DNA from: Chamaea fasciata
Taxonomy: Eukaryota; Chordata; Aves; Passeriformes; Sylviidae
NCBI GenBank assembly: GCA_029207755.1
Contig: JARCOQ010000083.1
Coordinates: 62,001 to 126,000, forward strand
Length of the DNA stretch: 64,000 bases
Reading direction: 5' to 3'
Shown here: positions 38,303-52,188 of the stretch, one piece after another
Position numbering within the stretch: position 1 is the stretch's first letter
Layout: every line of letters begins with the position of its first letter
The notes under the pieces: generated by a model
Seen by the model: the letters and a program-made list of their open reading frames with translations, nothing else
Databases searched by the model: none
Told to the model about the DNA's origin: nothing
Program-made: the position numbers and the translations under genes

Positions 38303-41032
38303 ATGGACGCTTGCCTGAATAGACAAAAGAGCTATGGATCCCAGCTTGACAGTGGTCTGGATGGACACCAGAGCCATGGATCCCACTCTGAATGCACACT
38401 ACTCGTGATGGACACAAGAGCCATGCATCCCTCTGTGGATGGAGCCTGGTTTGAAGGCACAGCACAGCCACGCATCCAGATGGACACCAGAGCTGTGGAT
38501 CCCAACTGGACAGTGGTCTGGATGGACACCAGAGCCATGGATCCCACTCTGGATGGACCCTGGTACAGATGGACAGCATAGCCATGGATGCAAAGTAGAC
38601 ACTGCTCCAGATGGATAATGATCTGGATGGACGCCAAAGCCATGGATCCCACTCTGGATGCACGCTGTTCTTGATGGACACAGGAGTCATGCATGGGTCT
38701 GTAGATGGAGCCTGGTATGAACGGACAGCACAGCCACGTATCCAGATGGATACTTGTCCAGATGGAGAGCAGAGCCGTGGATCTCAAGTGGACAGTGGTC
38801 TGGATGGAAACCAGAGCGATGGATCCCACTGTGGAATGGCTCTGGTATAAATAGACATCAGAGCCTTGGATCCGAGCTTTACTCTGTTCTGGATAGACTC
38901 CAGAGCCATGGATCCGTCGCTGGATGGATGCTGGTCAGGATGGACACCAGAGCCATGGATCCAAATTGCAGCCTGGTCTGGATGGATACAAGGGCCATGG
39001 ATTCCACTCTTGATGGACACCTGTGGAGATAGCAACCAGAGGCATGGATCCGACTCGAGATGGACGCTGGTCCTGAAGGACAGTGGTCTAGATGGTGTCC
39101 AGAGCCATTCCTCCCACCTTGTATTGACTCTTGCTAGACACCGAGGCATGGATCCCACTCTGGATGGCCAGTGGTCTGGATGGGCTTCAGACCATGGCTC
39201 CCCTAACAATGGACACTTATCTAGACGGATGCCAGAGCCATGGATTCCAGCTGGACAGTGGTGTGAATGGACAGCAGAGCAATAGATGCCACTGAGGATG
39301 GATACGGGTTTGGATGGATATAAGAGCCACGGATCCCAATCTAGATGGACACTGCTGTAAATAGACACCAGTGCCATGGATCCTACTGTGGATGGACACT
39401 GGTATGGATAGACATCAGAGCCTTGGATCCCAGCTTGACTGTGTTCTGGATGGAGAGCAGAGTCTTGGATTGGACTCTAGGTGGATACTGCTCCAGATGG
39501 ACACCAGAGCCACAGATGGCACTTTGGATGGATCCCACTCTGGATAGACTCCAGAGCCATGGATCCGTCTCTGGATGGATGCTGGTCTGGATGGACACCA
39601 GAGCCATGGATCCAAATTGGAGCCTAGTCTGGATGGATGCCAGGGCCATGGATTCCACTCTTGATGGACACTTGTGGAGATAGCAACCAGAGGCATGGAT
39701 CCGACTCGAGATGGACACTGGTCCTGAAGGACAGTGGTCTAGATGGTGTCCAGAGCCATTCCTCCCACCTTGTATTGACTCTTGCCAGACCCCGAGGCAT
39801 GGATCCCACTCTGGATGGCCAGTGGTCTGGATGGGCACCAGACCATGGATCCCCTATGAATGGACAGTGGTCTTAACGGACGCCAGAGCCATGGATTCCA
39901 GCTGGACACTGGTGTGGATGGACACCAGAGCAATGGATACCATTGTGGATGGATACTGGTTTGGATGGACATAAGAGCTACGGATCCCAATCTAGATGGA
40001 CGCTGCTGTGAATAGACACCAGTGCCATGGATCCCATTGTGGATGGACACTGGTATGGATAGACATCAGAGCCTTGGATCCCAGCTTGACTGTGTTCTGG
40101 ATGGAGAGCAGAGTCCTGGATTGGACTCTGGATGGATACTGCTCCAGACGGACACCAGAGCCATGGATCCGTCTCTGGATGGACACTGTCCTAGATGGAC
40201 ACCAGAGCCATGGATCCAAATTGGAGCCTGGTCTGGATGGATACAAGGGCCACGGATTCCACTCTTGATGGACACTGGTGGAGATAGCAATCAGAGCCAT
40301 GGATCCGACACGAGACGGACACTGGTCCACATGGACACTGGTCCAGATGCTGACCAGAGCCATTCCTCCCACCTTGTATTGATAGTGGTCTTGCCAGACC
40401 CCGAGGCATGGATCCCACTCTGGATGGCCAGTGGTCTGGATGGACACCCGAGCCATGGATCCAAATTGGAGCCTAGTCTGGATGGATACCAGGGCCATGG
40501 ATTCCACTCTTGATGGACACTTGTGGAGATAGCAACCAGAGGCATGGATCCGACTCGAGATGGACACTGGTCCTGAAGGACAGTGGTCTAGATGGTGTCC
40601 AGAGCCATTCCTCCCACCTTGTATTGACTCTTGCCAGACCCCGAGTCATGGATCCCACTCTGGATGGCCAGTGGTCTGGATGGGCACCAGACCTCAGATC
40701 CCCTATGAATGGACACTGGTCTTGATGGACGCCAGAGCCATGGATTCCAGCTGGACACTGGTGTGGATGGACACCAGAGCAATGGATGCCACTGGGGATG
40801 GATACTGGTTTGGATGGACATAAGAGCCACGGATCCCAATCTAGATGGACGCTGCTGTGAATAGACACCAGAGCCATGGATCCCACAGTGGATTGACAGT
40901 GGTCAGGATGGACACCAGAGCAATGGATGCCACTGTGGATGGACACAGGTAGAGATGCACACCAGAGTAATGGTGTCCGCTCTGGATGGACCCAGGTCAG
41001 GATAGACAGCAGAACCCTGGCTTCCACTCTGG
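38303..41032 (+). repeat. Arm d (2730 bp)
   Basis: TATAAATAG is at 38846. Private changes are TGGACGCTGG near 39062, GGGCTTCAGACC near 39183 and CCCCGAGTCATGG near 40641. Confidence 0.92.
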
Positions 41033-41850
41033 ATGGACGCTTGCCTGAATAGACAAAAGAGCTATGGATCCCAGCTTGACACTGGTCTGGATGGACACCA
41101 GAGCCATGGATCCCACTCTGAATGCACACTACTCGTGATGGACACAAGAGCCATGCATCCCTCTGTGGATGGAGCCTGGTTTGAATGGACAGCACAGCCA
41201 CGCATCCAGATGGACACCAGAGCCGTGGATCCCAACTGCAAAGTGGTCTGGATGGACACCAGAGCCATGAATCCAAAATTGGAGCCTGGTCTGGATGGAT
41301 ACAAGGGCCATGGATTCCACTGTGGATGGATACTGCTCCACATAGCAACCAGAGGCATTGATCCGAATCAAGATGGAGACTGGTCCAGATGGACACTGCT
41401 CCAGATGGTCACTAGAGCCATTCCTCTCACCTTGTATTGATAGTGGTATTGCCAGACCCCAAGGCATGGATCCCACTCTGGATGGCCAGTGGTCTGGATG
41501 GGCACCAGTGCATGGATCCCCTATGAATGGACACTGGTCTAGATGGACGCCAGAGCCATGGATTCCAGCTGGACACTGGTGTGGATGGACACCAGAGCCA
41601 TGGATGCCACTGAGGATGGACACTGGTTTGGATGGACATAAGAGCCACGGATCCCAATCTGGATGGACGCTGCTGTGAATAGACACCAGAGGCATGGATC
41701 CCACAGTGGATTGACAGTGGTCAGGATGGACACCAGAGCAATGGATGCCACTGTGGATGGACATAGGTAGAGGTGCACACCAGAGTAATGGTGTCCGCTC
41801 TGGATGGACACTGGTCTGGATAGACAGCAGAACCCTGGCTTCCACTCTGG
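41033..41850 (+). repeat. Arm a (818 bp)
   Basis: It is a-type at AACTGCAAAGTGG but has CCACTGAGGATGG near 41607, otherwise an a' feature. GTGGTATTGCC near 41444 is private. Confidence 0.9.
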
Positions 41851-43642
41851 ATGGACGCTTGCCTGAATAGACAAAAGAGCTATGGATCCCAGCTTGACAC
41901 TGGTCTGGATGGACACCAGAGCCATGGATCCCACTCTGAATGCACACTACTCGTGATGGACACAAGAGCCATGCATCCCTCTGTGGATGGAGCCTGGTTT
42001 GAAGGCACAGCACAGCCACGCATCCAGATGGACACCAGAGCCGTGGATCCCAACTGGACAGTGGTCTGGATGGACACCAGAGCCATGGATCCCACTCTGG
42101 ATGGACCCTGGTACAGATGGACAGCATAGCCATGGATGCAAAGTGGACACTGCTCCAGATGGATAATGATCTGGATGGACGCCAAAGCCATGGATCCCAC
42201 TCTGGATGCACGCTGTTCTTGATGGACACAGGAGTCATGCATGGGTCTCTAGATGGAGCCTGGTATGAATGGACAGCACAGCCACGTATCCAGATGGATA
42301 CTTGTCCAGATGGAGAGCAGAGCCGTGGATCTCAAGTGGACAGTGGTCTGGATGGAAACCAGAGCGATGGATCCCACTGTGGATGGACACTGGTATGGAT
42401 AGACATCAGAGCCTTGGATCCCAGCTTGACTGTGTTCTGGATGGACAGCAGAGTCTTGGATTGGACTCTAGATGGATACTGCTCCAGATGGACACCAGAG
42501 CCACAGATCGCACTTTGGATGGATCCCACTCTGGATAGACTCCAGAGCCATGGATCCGTCTCTGGATGGATGCTGGTCTGGATGGACACCCGAGCCATGG
42601 ATCCAAATTGGAGCCTGGTCTGGATGGATACCAGGGCCATGGATTCCACTCTTGATGGACACTTGTGGAGATAGCAACCAGAGGCATGGATCCAACACGA
42701 GATGGACACTGGTCCTGAAGGACAGTGGTCTAGATGGTGTCCAGAGCCATTCCTCCCACCTTGTATTGACTCTTGCCAGACCCCGAGGCATGGATCCCAC
42801 TCTGGAGGGCCAGTGGTCTGGATGGGCAACAGACCATGGATCCCCTATGAATGGACAGTGGTCTTAACGGACGCCAGAGCCATGGATTCCAGCTGGACAC
42901 TGGTGTGGATGGACACCAGAGCAATGGATACCATTGTGGATGGATACTGGTTTGGATGGACATAAGAGCCAAGGATCCCAATCTAGATGGACGCTGCTGT
43001 GAATAGACACAAGTGCCATGGATCCCATTGTGGATGGACACTGGTATGGATAGACATCAGAGCCTTGGATCCCAGCTTGACTGTGTACTGGATGGAGAGC
43101 AGAGTCCTGGATTGGACTCTGGATGGATACTGCTCCAGATGGACACCAGAGCCATGGATCCGTCTCTGGATGGATGCTGGTCTGGATGGACACCAGAGCC
43201 ATGGATCCAAATTGGAGCCTGGTCTGGATGGATACAAGGGCCACGGATTCCACTCTTGATGGACACTGGTGGAGATAGCAATCAGAGCCATGAATCCGAC
43301 ACGAGATGGACACTGGTCCACATGGACACTGGTCCAGATGGTGACCAGAGCCATTCCTCCCACCTTGTATTGATAGTGGTCTTGCCAGACCCCGAGGCAT
43401 GGATCCCACTCTGGATGGCCAGTGGTCTGGATGGGCACCAGACCTCGGATCCCCTATCAATGGACACTGGTCTTGATGGACGCCAGAGCCATGGATTCCA
43501 GCTGGACAATGGTGTGGATGGACACCAGAGCAATGGATGCCACTGTGGATGGACACAGGTAGAGATGCACACCAGAGTAATGGTGTCCGCTCTGGATGGA
43601 CCCTGGTCAGGATAGACACCAGAACCCTGGCTTCCACTCTGG
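41851..43642 (+). repeat. Arm b (1792 bp)
   Basis: Private changes are GGATGGACAGCAGAGTC near 42441 (GGATGGAGAGCAGAGTC elsewhere) and GAGCCAAGGATCC near 42967. Confidence 0.92.
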
Positions 43643-45308
43643 ATGGACGCTTGCCTGAATAGACAAAAGAGCTATGGATCCCAGCTTGACACTGGTCTGG
43701 ATGGACACCAGAGCCATGGATCCCACTCTGAATGCACACTACTCGTGATGGACACAAGAGCCATGCATCCCTCTGTGGATGGAGCCTGGTTTGAATGGAC
43801 AGCACAACCACGTATCCAGATGGATACTTGTCCTGATGGACAGCAGAGCCGTGGATCTCAAGTGGACAGTGGTCTGGATGGAATCCAAGGCGATGGATCC
43901 CACTGTGGATGGACACTGGTATGGATAGATCTCAGAGCCTTAGATCCGAGCTTTGCTCTTTTCTGGATAGACTCCAGAGCCATGGATCCGTCTCTGGATG
44001 GATGCTGGTCTGGATGGACACCAGAGCCATGGATCCAAATTGGAGCCTGGTCTGGATGGATACAAGGGCCATGGATTCCACTCTTGATGGAAACTTGTGG
44101 AGAAAGGAACCAGAGGCATGGATCCGACTCGAGATGGACACTGGTCCTGAATGACAGTGGTCTAGATGGTGACCAGAGCCATTCCTCCCACCTTGTATTG
44201 ACTCTTGCCAGACCCCGAGGCATGGATCCCACTCTGGATGGCCAGTGGTCTGGATGGGCACCAGACCATGGATCCCCTATGAATGGACAGTGGTCTAGAT
44301 GGACGCCAGAGCCATGGATTCCAGCTGGACACTGGTGTGGATGGACACCAGAGCAATGGATGCCACTGTGGATGGATACTTGTTTGGATGGACATAAGAG
44401 CCACAGATCCCAATCTAGATGGACGCTGCTGTGATAGACACCAGTGCCATGGATCCCACTGTGGATGGACACTGGTATGGATAGACATCAGAGCCTTGGA
44501 TCCCAGCTTGACTGTGTTCTGGATGGAGAGCAGAGTCTTGGATTGGACTCTGGATGGATACTGCTCCAGATGGACAGCAGAGTCTTGGATTGGACTATGG
44601 ATGGATACTGCTCCAGATGGACACCAGACCCATGGATCCCACTGTTGGTGGATACTGGTCTGTATGGACTCGTGAGCCATGGATCCGTCCCTGGATGGAC
44701 ACAGTTCTGGATGGACACCAGAGCCATAGATCCAAATTGGAGCCTGTTCTGGATGGATGCAAGGGCCATGGATTCCACTCTGGATGGATACTGCTCCAGG
44801 TAGCAACCAGAGTCATGGATCCGCATCCAGATGGAGACTGGTCCAGATGGACACTGGTCCAGATGGTGACCAGAGCCATTCCTCCCACCTTGTATTGATA
44901 GTGGTCTTGCCAGACCCTGAGGCATGGATCCCACTCTGGATGGCCAGTGGTCTGGATGGGCCCCAGACCATGGATCCCCTATGAATGGACACTGGTCTAG
45001 ATGGACGCCAGAGCCATGGATTCCAGCTGGACACTGGTGTGGATGGACACCAGAGCCATGGATGCCACTGGGGATGGATACTGGTTTGGATGGACATAAG
45101 AGCCACGGATCCCAATCTAGATGGACGCTGCTGTGAATAGACACCAGAGCCATGGATCCCACAGTGGATTGACAGTGGTCAGGATGGACACCAGAGCAAT
45201 GGATGCCACTGTGGATGGACACAGGTAGAGATGCACACCAGAGTAATGGTGTCCGCTCTGGATGGACCCTGGTCAGGATAGACACCAGAACCCTGGCTTC
45301 CACTCTGG
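43643..45308 (+). repeat. Arm c1 (1666 bp) with conversion-like patch
   Basis: It is c1 throughout except 44272-44290, which reads like a b or d arm. TGTATGGACTCGTGAG near 44661 is a further change on the region D variant. Confidence 0.9.
44272..44290 (+). other. Conversion-like patch in c1 arm
   Basis: A at 44272 and G at 44290 give ATGGATCCCC and GGACAGTGG, as in b and d arms. The other c1 arms have ATGGCTCCCC and GGACACTGG. Confidence 0.72.
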
Positions 45309-46974
45309 ATGGACGCTTGCCTGAATAGACAAAAGAGCTATGGATCCCAGGTTGACACTGGTCTGGATGGACACCAGAGCCATGGATCCCACTCTGAATG
45401 CACACTACTCGTGATGGACACAAGAGCCATGCATCCCTCTGTGGATGGAGCCTGGTTTGAATGGACAGCACAGCCACGTATCCAGATGGATACTTGTCCT
45501 GATGGACAGCAGAGCCGTGGATCTCAAGTGGACAGTGGTCTCGATGGAATCCAAAGCGATGGATCCCACTGTGGATGGACACTGGTATGGATAGACCTCA
45601 GAGCCTTAGATCCGAGCTTTGCTCTGTTCTATATAGACTCCAGAGCCATGGATTCGTCTCTGGATGGATGCTTGTCTGGATGGACAGCAGAGCCATGGAT
45701 CCAAATTGGAGCCTGGTCTGGATGGATACAAGGGCCATGGATTCCACTCTTGATGGAAACTTGTGGAGAAAGGAACCAGAGCCATGGATCCGACTCGAGA
45801 TGGACACTGGTGCTGAAGGACAGTGGTCTAGATGGTGACCAGAGCCATTCCTCCCACCTTGTATTGACTCTTGCCAGACCCCGAGGCATGGATCCCACTC
45901 TGGATGGCCAGTGGTCTGGATGGGCACCAGACCATGGCTCCCCTATGAATGGACACTGGTCTAGATGGACGCCAGAGCCATGGATTCCAGCTGGACACTG
46001 GTGTGGATGGACACCAGAGCAATGGATGCCACTGTGGATGGATACGGGTTTGGATGGACATAAGAGCCACAGATCCCAATCTAGATGGACGCTGCTGTGA
46101 TAGACACCAGTGCCATGGATCCCACTGTGGATGGACACTGGTATGGATAGACATCAGAGCCTTGGATCCCAGCTTGACTGTGTTCTGGATGGAGAGCAGA
46201 GTCTTGGATTGGACTCTGGATGGATACTGCTCCAGATGGACAGCAGAGTCTTGGATTGGACTCTGGATGGATACTGCTCCAGATGGACACCAGACCCATG
46301 GATCCCACTGTTGGTGGATACTGGTCTGGATGGACTCCAGAGCCATGGATCCGTCCCTGGATGGACACAGTTCTGGATGGACACCAGAGCCATAGATCCA
46401 AATTGGAGCCTGTTCTGGATGGATGCAAGGGCCATGGATTCCACTGTGGATGGATACTGCTCCAGTTAGCAACCAGAGTCATGGATCCGAATCCAGATGG
46501 AGACTGGTCCAGATGGACACTGGTCCAGATGGTGACCAGAGCCATTCCTCCCACCTTGTATTGATAGTGGTCTTGCCAGACCCTGAGGCATGGATCCCAC
46601 TCTGGATGGCCAGTGGTCTGGATGGGCCCCAGACCATGGATCCCCTATGAATGGACACTGGTCTAGATGGACGCCAGAGCCATGGATTCCAGCTGGACAC
46701 TGGTGTGGATGGACACCAGAGCCATGGATGCCACTGGGGATGGATACTGGTTTGGATGGACATAAGAGCCACGGATCCCAATCTGGATGGACGCTGCTGT
46801 GAATAGACACCAGAGCCATGGATCCCACAGTGGATTGTCAGTGGTCAGGATGGGCACCAGAGCAATGGGTGCCACTGTGGATGGACACAGGTAGAGATGC
46901 ACACCAGAGTAATGGTGTCCGCTCTGGATGGACACTGGTCTGGATAGACAGCAGAACCCTGGCTTCCACTCTGG
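45309..46974 (+). repeat. Arm c2 (1666 bp)
   Basis: It has the c2 tracer TATATAG at 45630. CCACTGTGGATGG near 46441 replaces the c2-typical CCACTCTGGATGG. Confidence 0.92.
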
Positions 46975-47792
46975 ATGGACGCTTGCCTGAATAGACAAAA
47001 GAGCTATGGATCCCAGCTTGACACTGGTCTGGATGGACACCAGAGCCATGGATCCCACTCTGAATGCACACTACTCGTGATGGACACAAGAGCCATGCAT
47101 CCCTCTGTGGATGGAGCCTGGTTTGAATGGACAGCACAGCCACGCATCCAGATGGACACCAGAGCCGTGGATCCCAACTGCGAAGTGGTCTGGATGGACA
47201 CCAGAGCCATGAATCCAAAATTGGAGCCTGTTCTGGATGGATGCAAGGGCCATGGATTCCACTGTGGATGGATACTGCTCCACATAGCAACCAGAGGCAT
47301 TGATCCGAATCAAGATGGAGACTGGTCCAGATGGACACTGCTCCAGATGGTCACTAGAGCCATTCCTCTCACCTTGTATTGATAGTGGTCTTGCCAGACC
47401 CCGAGGCATGGATCCCACTCTGGATGGCCAGTGGTCTGGATGGGCACCAGTGCATGGATCCCCTATGAATGGACACTGGTCTAGATGGACGCCAGAGCCA
47501 TGGATTCCAGCTGGACACTGGTGTGGATGGACACCAGAGCCATGGATGCCACTGAGGATGGACACTGGTTTGGATGGACATAAGAGCCACGGATCCCAAT
47601 CTGGATGGACGCTGCTGTGAATAGACACCAGAGCCATGGATCCCACAGTGGATTGACAGTGGTCAGGATGGACACCAGAGCAATGGATGCCACTGTGGAT
47701 GGACACAGGTAGAGATGCACAACAGAGTAATGGTGTCCGCTCTGGATGGACACTGGTCAGGATAGACAGCAGAACCCTGGCTTCCACTCTGG
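46975..47792 (+). repeat. Arm a' (818 bp) with conversion-like patch
   Basis: It has a' diagnostics, but GAGCCTGTTCTGG and GGATGCAAGGG at 47231-47243 are c-arm sequence. Confidence 0.9.
47231..47243 (+). other. Conversion-like patch in a' arm
   Basis: T at 47231 and G at 47243 match c arms (CCTGTTCTGG, GGATGCAAGG) inside an otherwise a' arm. Confidence 0.78.
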
Positions 47793-50522
47793 ATGGACGC
47801 TTGCCTGAATAGACAAAAGAGCTATGGATCCCAGCTTGACAGTGGTCTGGATGGACACCAGAGCCATGGATCCCACTCTGAATGCACACTACTCGTGATG
47901 GACACAAGAGCCATGCATCCCTCTGTGGATGGAGCCTGGTTTGAAGGCACAGCACAGCCACGCATCCAGATGGACACCAGAGCTGTGGATCCCAACTGGA
48001 CAGTGGTCTGGATGGACACCAGAGCCATGGATCCCACTCTGGATGGACCCTGGTACAGATGGACAGCATAGCCATGGATGCAAAGTAGACACTGCTCCAG
48101 ATGGATAATGATCTGGATGGACGCCAAAGCCATGGATCCCACTCTGGATGCACGCTGTTCTTGATGGACACAGGAGTCATGCATGGGTCTGTAGATGGAG
48201 CCTGGTATGAACGGACAGCACAGCCACGTATCCAGATGGATACTTGTCCAGATGGAGAGCAGAGCCGTGGATCTCAAGTGGACAGTGGTCTGGATGGAAA
48301 CCAGAGCGATGGATCCCACTGTGGAATGGCTCTGGTATAAATAGACATCAGAGCCTTGGATTCGAGCTTTACTCTGTTCTGGATAGACTCCAGAGCCATG
48401 GATCCGTCGCTGGATGGATGCTGGTCAGGATGGACACCAGAGCCATGGATCCAAATTGCAGCCTGGTCTGGATGGATACAAGGGCCATGGATTCCACTCT
48501 TGATGGACACCTGTGGAGATAGCAACCAGAGGCATGGATCCGACTCGAGATGGACACTGGTCCTGAAGGACAGTGGTCTAGATGGTGTCCAGAGCCATTC
48601 CTCCCACCTTGTATTGACTCTTGCTAGACACCGAGGCATGGATCCCACTCTGGATGGCCAGTGGTCTGGATGGGCACCAGACCATGGCTCCCCTAACAAT
48701 GGACACTTATCTAGACGGATGCCAGAGCCATGGATTCCAGCTGGACAGTGGTGTGAATGGACAGCAGAGCAATAGATGCCACTGTGGATGGATACGGGTT
48801 TGGATGGATATAAGAGCCACGGATCCCAATCTAGATGGACACTGCTGTAAATAGACACCAGTGCCATGGATCCTACTGTGGATGGACACTGGTATGGATA
48901 GACATCAGAGCCTTGGATCCCAGCTTGACTGTGTTCTGGATGGAGAGCAGAGTCTTGGATTGGACTCTAGGTGGATACTGCTCCAGATGGACACCAGAGC
49001 CACAGATGGCACTTTGGATGGATCCCACTCTGGATAGACTCCAGAGCCATGGATCCGTCTCTGGATGGATGCTGGTCTGGATGGACACCAGAGCCATGGA
49101 TCCAAATTGGAGCCTAGTCTGGATGGATACCAGGGCCATGGATTCCACTCTTGATGGACACTTGTGGAGTTAGCAACCAGAGGCATGGATCCGACTCGAG
49201 ATGGACACTGGTCCTGAAGGACAGTGGTCTAGATGGTGTCCAGAGCCATTCCTCCCACCTTGTATTGACTCTTGCCAGACCCCGAGGCATGGATCCCACT
49301 CTGGATGGCCAGTGGTCTGGATGGGCACCAGACCATGGATCCCCTATGAATGGACAGTGGTCTTAACGGACGCCAGAGCCATGGATTCCAGCTGGACACT
49401 GGTGTGGATGGACACCAGAGCAATGGATACCATTGTGGATGGATACTGGTTTGGATGGACATAAGAGCTACGGATCCCAATCTAGATGGACGCTGCTGTG
49501 AATAGACACCAGTGCCATGGATCCCATTGTGGATGGACACTGGTATGGATAGACATCAGAGCCTTGGATCCCAGCTTGACTGTGTTCTGGATGGAGAGCA
49601 GAGTCCTGGATTGGACTCTGGATGGATACTGCTCCAGACGGACACCAGAGCCATGGATCCGTCTCTGGATGGACACTGTCCTAGATGGACACCAGAGCCA
49701 TGGATCCAAATTGGAGCCTGGTCTGGATGGATACAAGGGCCACGGATTCCACTCTTGATGGACACTGGTGGAGATAGCAATCAGAGCCATGGATCCGACA
49801 CGAGACGGACACTGGTCCACATGGACACTGGTCCAGATGGTGACCAGAGCCATTCCTACCACCTTGTATTGATAGTGGTCTTGCCAGACCCCGAGGCATG
49901 GATCCCACTCTGGATGGCCAGTGGTCTAGATGGACACCCGAGCCATGGATCCAAATTGGAGCCTAGTCTGGATGGATACCAGGGCCATGGATTCCACTCT
50001 TGATGGACACTTGTGGAGATTGCAACCAGAGGCATGGATCCGACTCGAGATGGACACTGGTCCTGAAGGACAGTGGTCTAGATGGTGTCCAGAGCCATTC
50101 CTCCCATCTTGTATTGACTCTTGCCAGACCCCGAGGCATGGATCCCACTCTGGATGGCCAGTGGTCTGGATGGGCACCAGACCTCAGATCCCCTATGAAT
50201 GGACACTGGTCTTGATGGACGCCAGAGCCATGGATTCCAGCTGGACACTGGTGTGGATGGACACCAGAGCAATGGATGCCACTGGGGATGGATACTGGTT
50301 TGGATGGACATAAGAGCCACGGATCCCAATCTAGATGGACGCTGCTGTGAATAGACACCAGAGCCATGGATCCCACAGTGGATTGACAGTGGTCAGGATG
50401 GACACCAGAGCAATGGATGCCACTGTGGATGGACACAGGTAGAGATGCACACCAGAGTAATGGTGTCCGCTCTGGATGGACCCTGGTCAGGATAGACACC
50501 AGAACCCTGGCTTCCACTCTGG
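47793..50522 (+). repeat. Arm d (2730 bp) with switched end
   Basis: TATAAATAG is at 48336. Private changes are GATTCGAGC near 48360, CCTACCACC near 49856 and CCCATCTTG near 50104. The end, CCCTGGTCAGGATAGACACC near 50481, is the type found before c arms. Confidence 0.88.
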
Positions 50523-52188
50523 ATGGACGCTTGCCTGAATAGACAAAAGAGCTATGGATCCCAGCTTGACACTGGTCTGGATGGACACCAGAGCCATGGA
50601 TCCCACTCTGAATGCACACTACTCGTGATGGACACAAGAGCCATGCATCCCTCTGTGGATGGAGCCTGGTTTGAATGGACAGCACAGCCACGTATCCAGA
50701 TGGATACTTGTCCTGATGGACAGCAGAGCCGTGGATCTCAAGTGGACAGTGGTCTCGATGGAATCCAAAGCGATGGATCCCACTGTGGATGGACTCTGGT
50801 ATGGATAGACCTCAGAGCCTTAGATCCGAGCTTTGCTCTGTTCTATATAGACTCCAGAGCCATGGATTCGTCTCTGGATGGATGCTTGTCTGGATGGACA
50901 GCAGAGCCATGGATCCAAATTGGAGCCTGGTCTGGATGGATACAAGGGCCATGGATTCCACTCTTGATGGAAACTTGTGGAGAAAGGAACCAGAGCCATG
51001 GATCCGACTCGAGATGGACACTGGTCCTGAATGACAGTGGTCTAGATGGTGACCAGAGCCATTCCTCCCACCTTGTATTGACTCTTGCCAGACCCCGAGG
51101 CATGGATCCCACTCTGGATGGCCAGTGGTCTGGATGGGCACCAGACCATGGCTCCCCTATGAATGGACACTGGTCTAGATGGACGCCAGAGCCATGGATT
51201 CCAGCTGGACACTGGTGTGGATGGACACCAGAGCAATGGATGCCACTGTGGATGGATACGGGTTTGGATGGACATAAGAGCCACAGATCCCAATCTAGAT
51301 GGACGCTGCTGTGATAGACACCAGTGCCATGGATCCCACTGTGGATGGACACTGGTATGGATAGACATCAGAGCCTTGGATCCCAGCTTGACTGTGTTCT
51401 GGATGGAGAGCAGAGTCTTGGATTGGACTCTGGATGGATACTGCTCCAGATGGACAGCAGAGTCTTGGATTGGACTCTGGATGGATACTGCTCCAGATGG
51501 ACACCAGACCCATGGATCCCACTGTTGGTGGATACTGGTCTGGATGGACTCCAGAGCCATGGATCCGTCCCTGGATGGACACAGTTCTGGATGGACACCA
51601 GAGCCATAGATCCAAATTGGAGCCTGTTCTGGATGGATGCAAGGGCCATGGATTCCACTCTGGATGGATACTGCTCCAGTTAGCAACCAGAGTCATGGAT
51701 CCGAATCCAGATGGAGACTGGTCCAGATGGACACTGGTCCAGATGGTGACCAGAGCCATTCCTCCCACCTTGTATTGATAGTGGTCTTGCCAGACCCTGA
51801 GGCATGGATCCCACTCTGGATGGCCAGTGGTCTGGATGGGCCCCAGACCATGGATCCCCTATGAATGGACACTGGTCTAGATGGACGCCAGAGCCATGGA
51901 TTCCAGCTGGACACTGGTGTGGATGGACACCAGAGCCATGGATGCCACTGGGGATGGATACTGGTTTGGATGGACATAAGAGCCACGGATCCCAATCTGG
52001 ATGGACGCTGCTGTGAATAGACACCAGAGCCATGGATCCCACAGTGGATTGTCAGTGGTCAGGATGGGCACCAGAGCAATGGGTGCCACTGTGGATGGAC
52101 ACAGGTAGAGATGCACACCAGAGTAATGGTGTCCGCTCTGGATGGACACTGGTCTGGATAGACAGCAGAACCCTGGCTTCCACTCTGG
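50523..52188 (+). repeat. Arm c, c2-like (1666 bp)
   Basis: It has TATATAG at 50844 (c2) but CTGAATGACAGTGG near 51026 (c1), then c2 sites again, a mosaic of the two c types. Confidence 0.88.

Larger units (their letters stand above)
31543..41032 (+). repeat. Region D: 9,490-bp HOR, copy 1
   Basis: Spacings are 818, 1792, 1666, 1666, 818 and 2730. Both c1 and c2 are intact. Its c1 has TGTATGGACTCG near 35171, shared with the next HOR and absent from region B, which marks region D as a separately homogenised pair. Confidence 0.93.
41033..50522 (+). repeat. Region D: 9,490-bp HOR, copy 2
   Basis: The arm order and lengths match copy 1. It contains two conversion-like patches (44272-44290 and 47231-47243). 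Its last arm ends in sequence typical of the entry to a c arm, marking the switch into region E. Confidence 0.93.
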
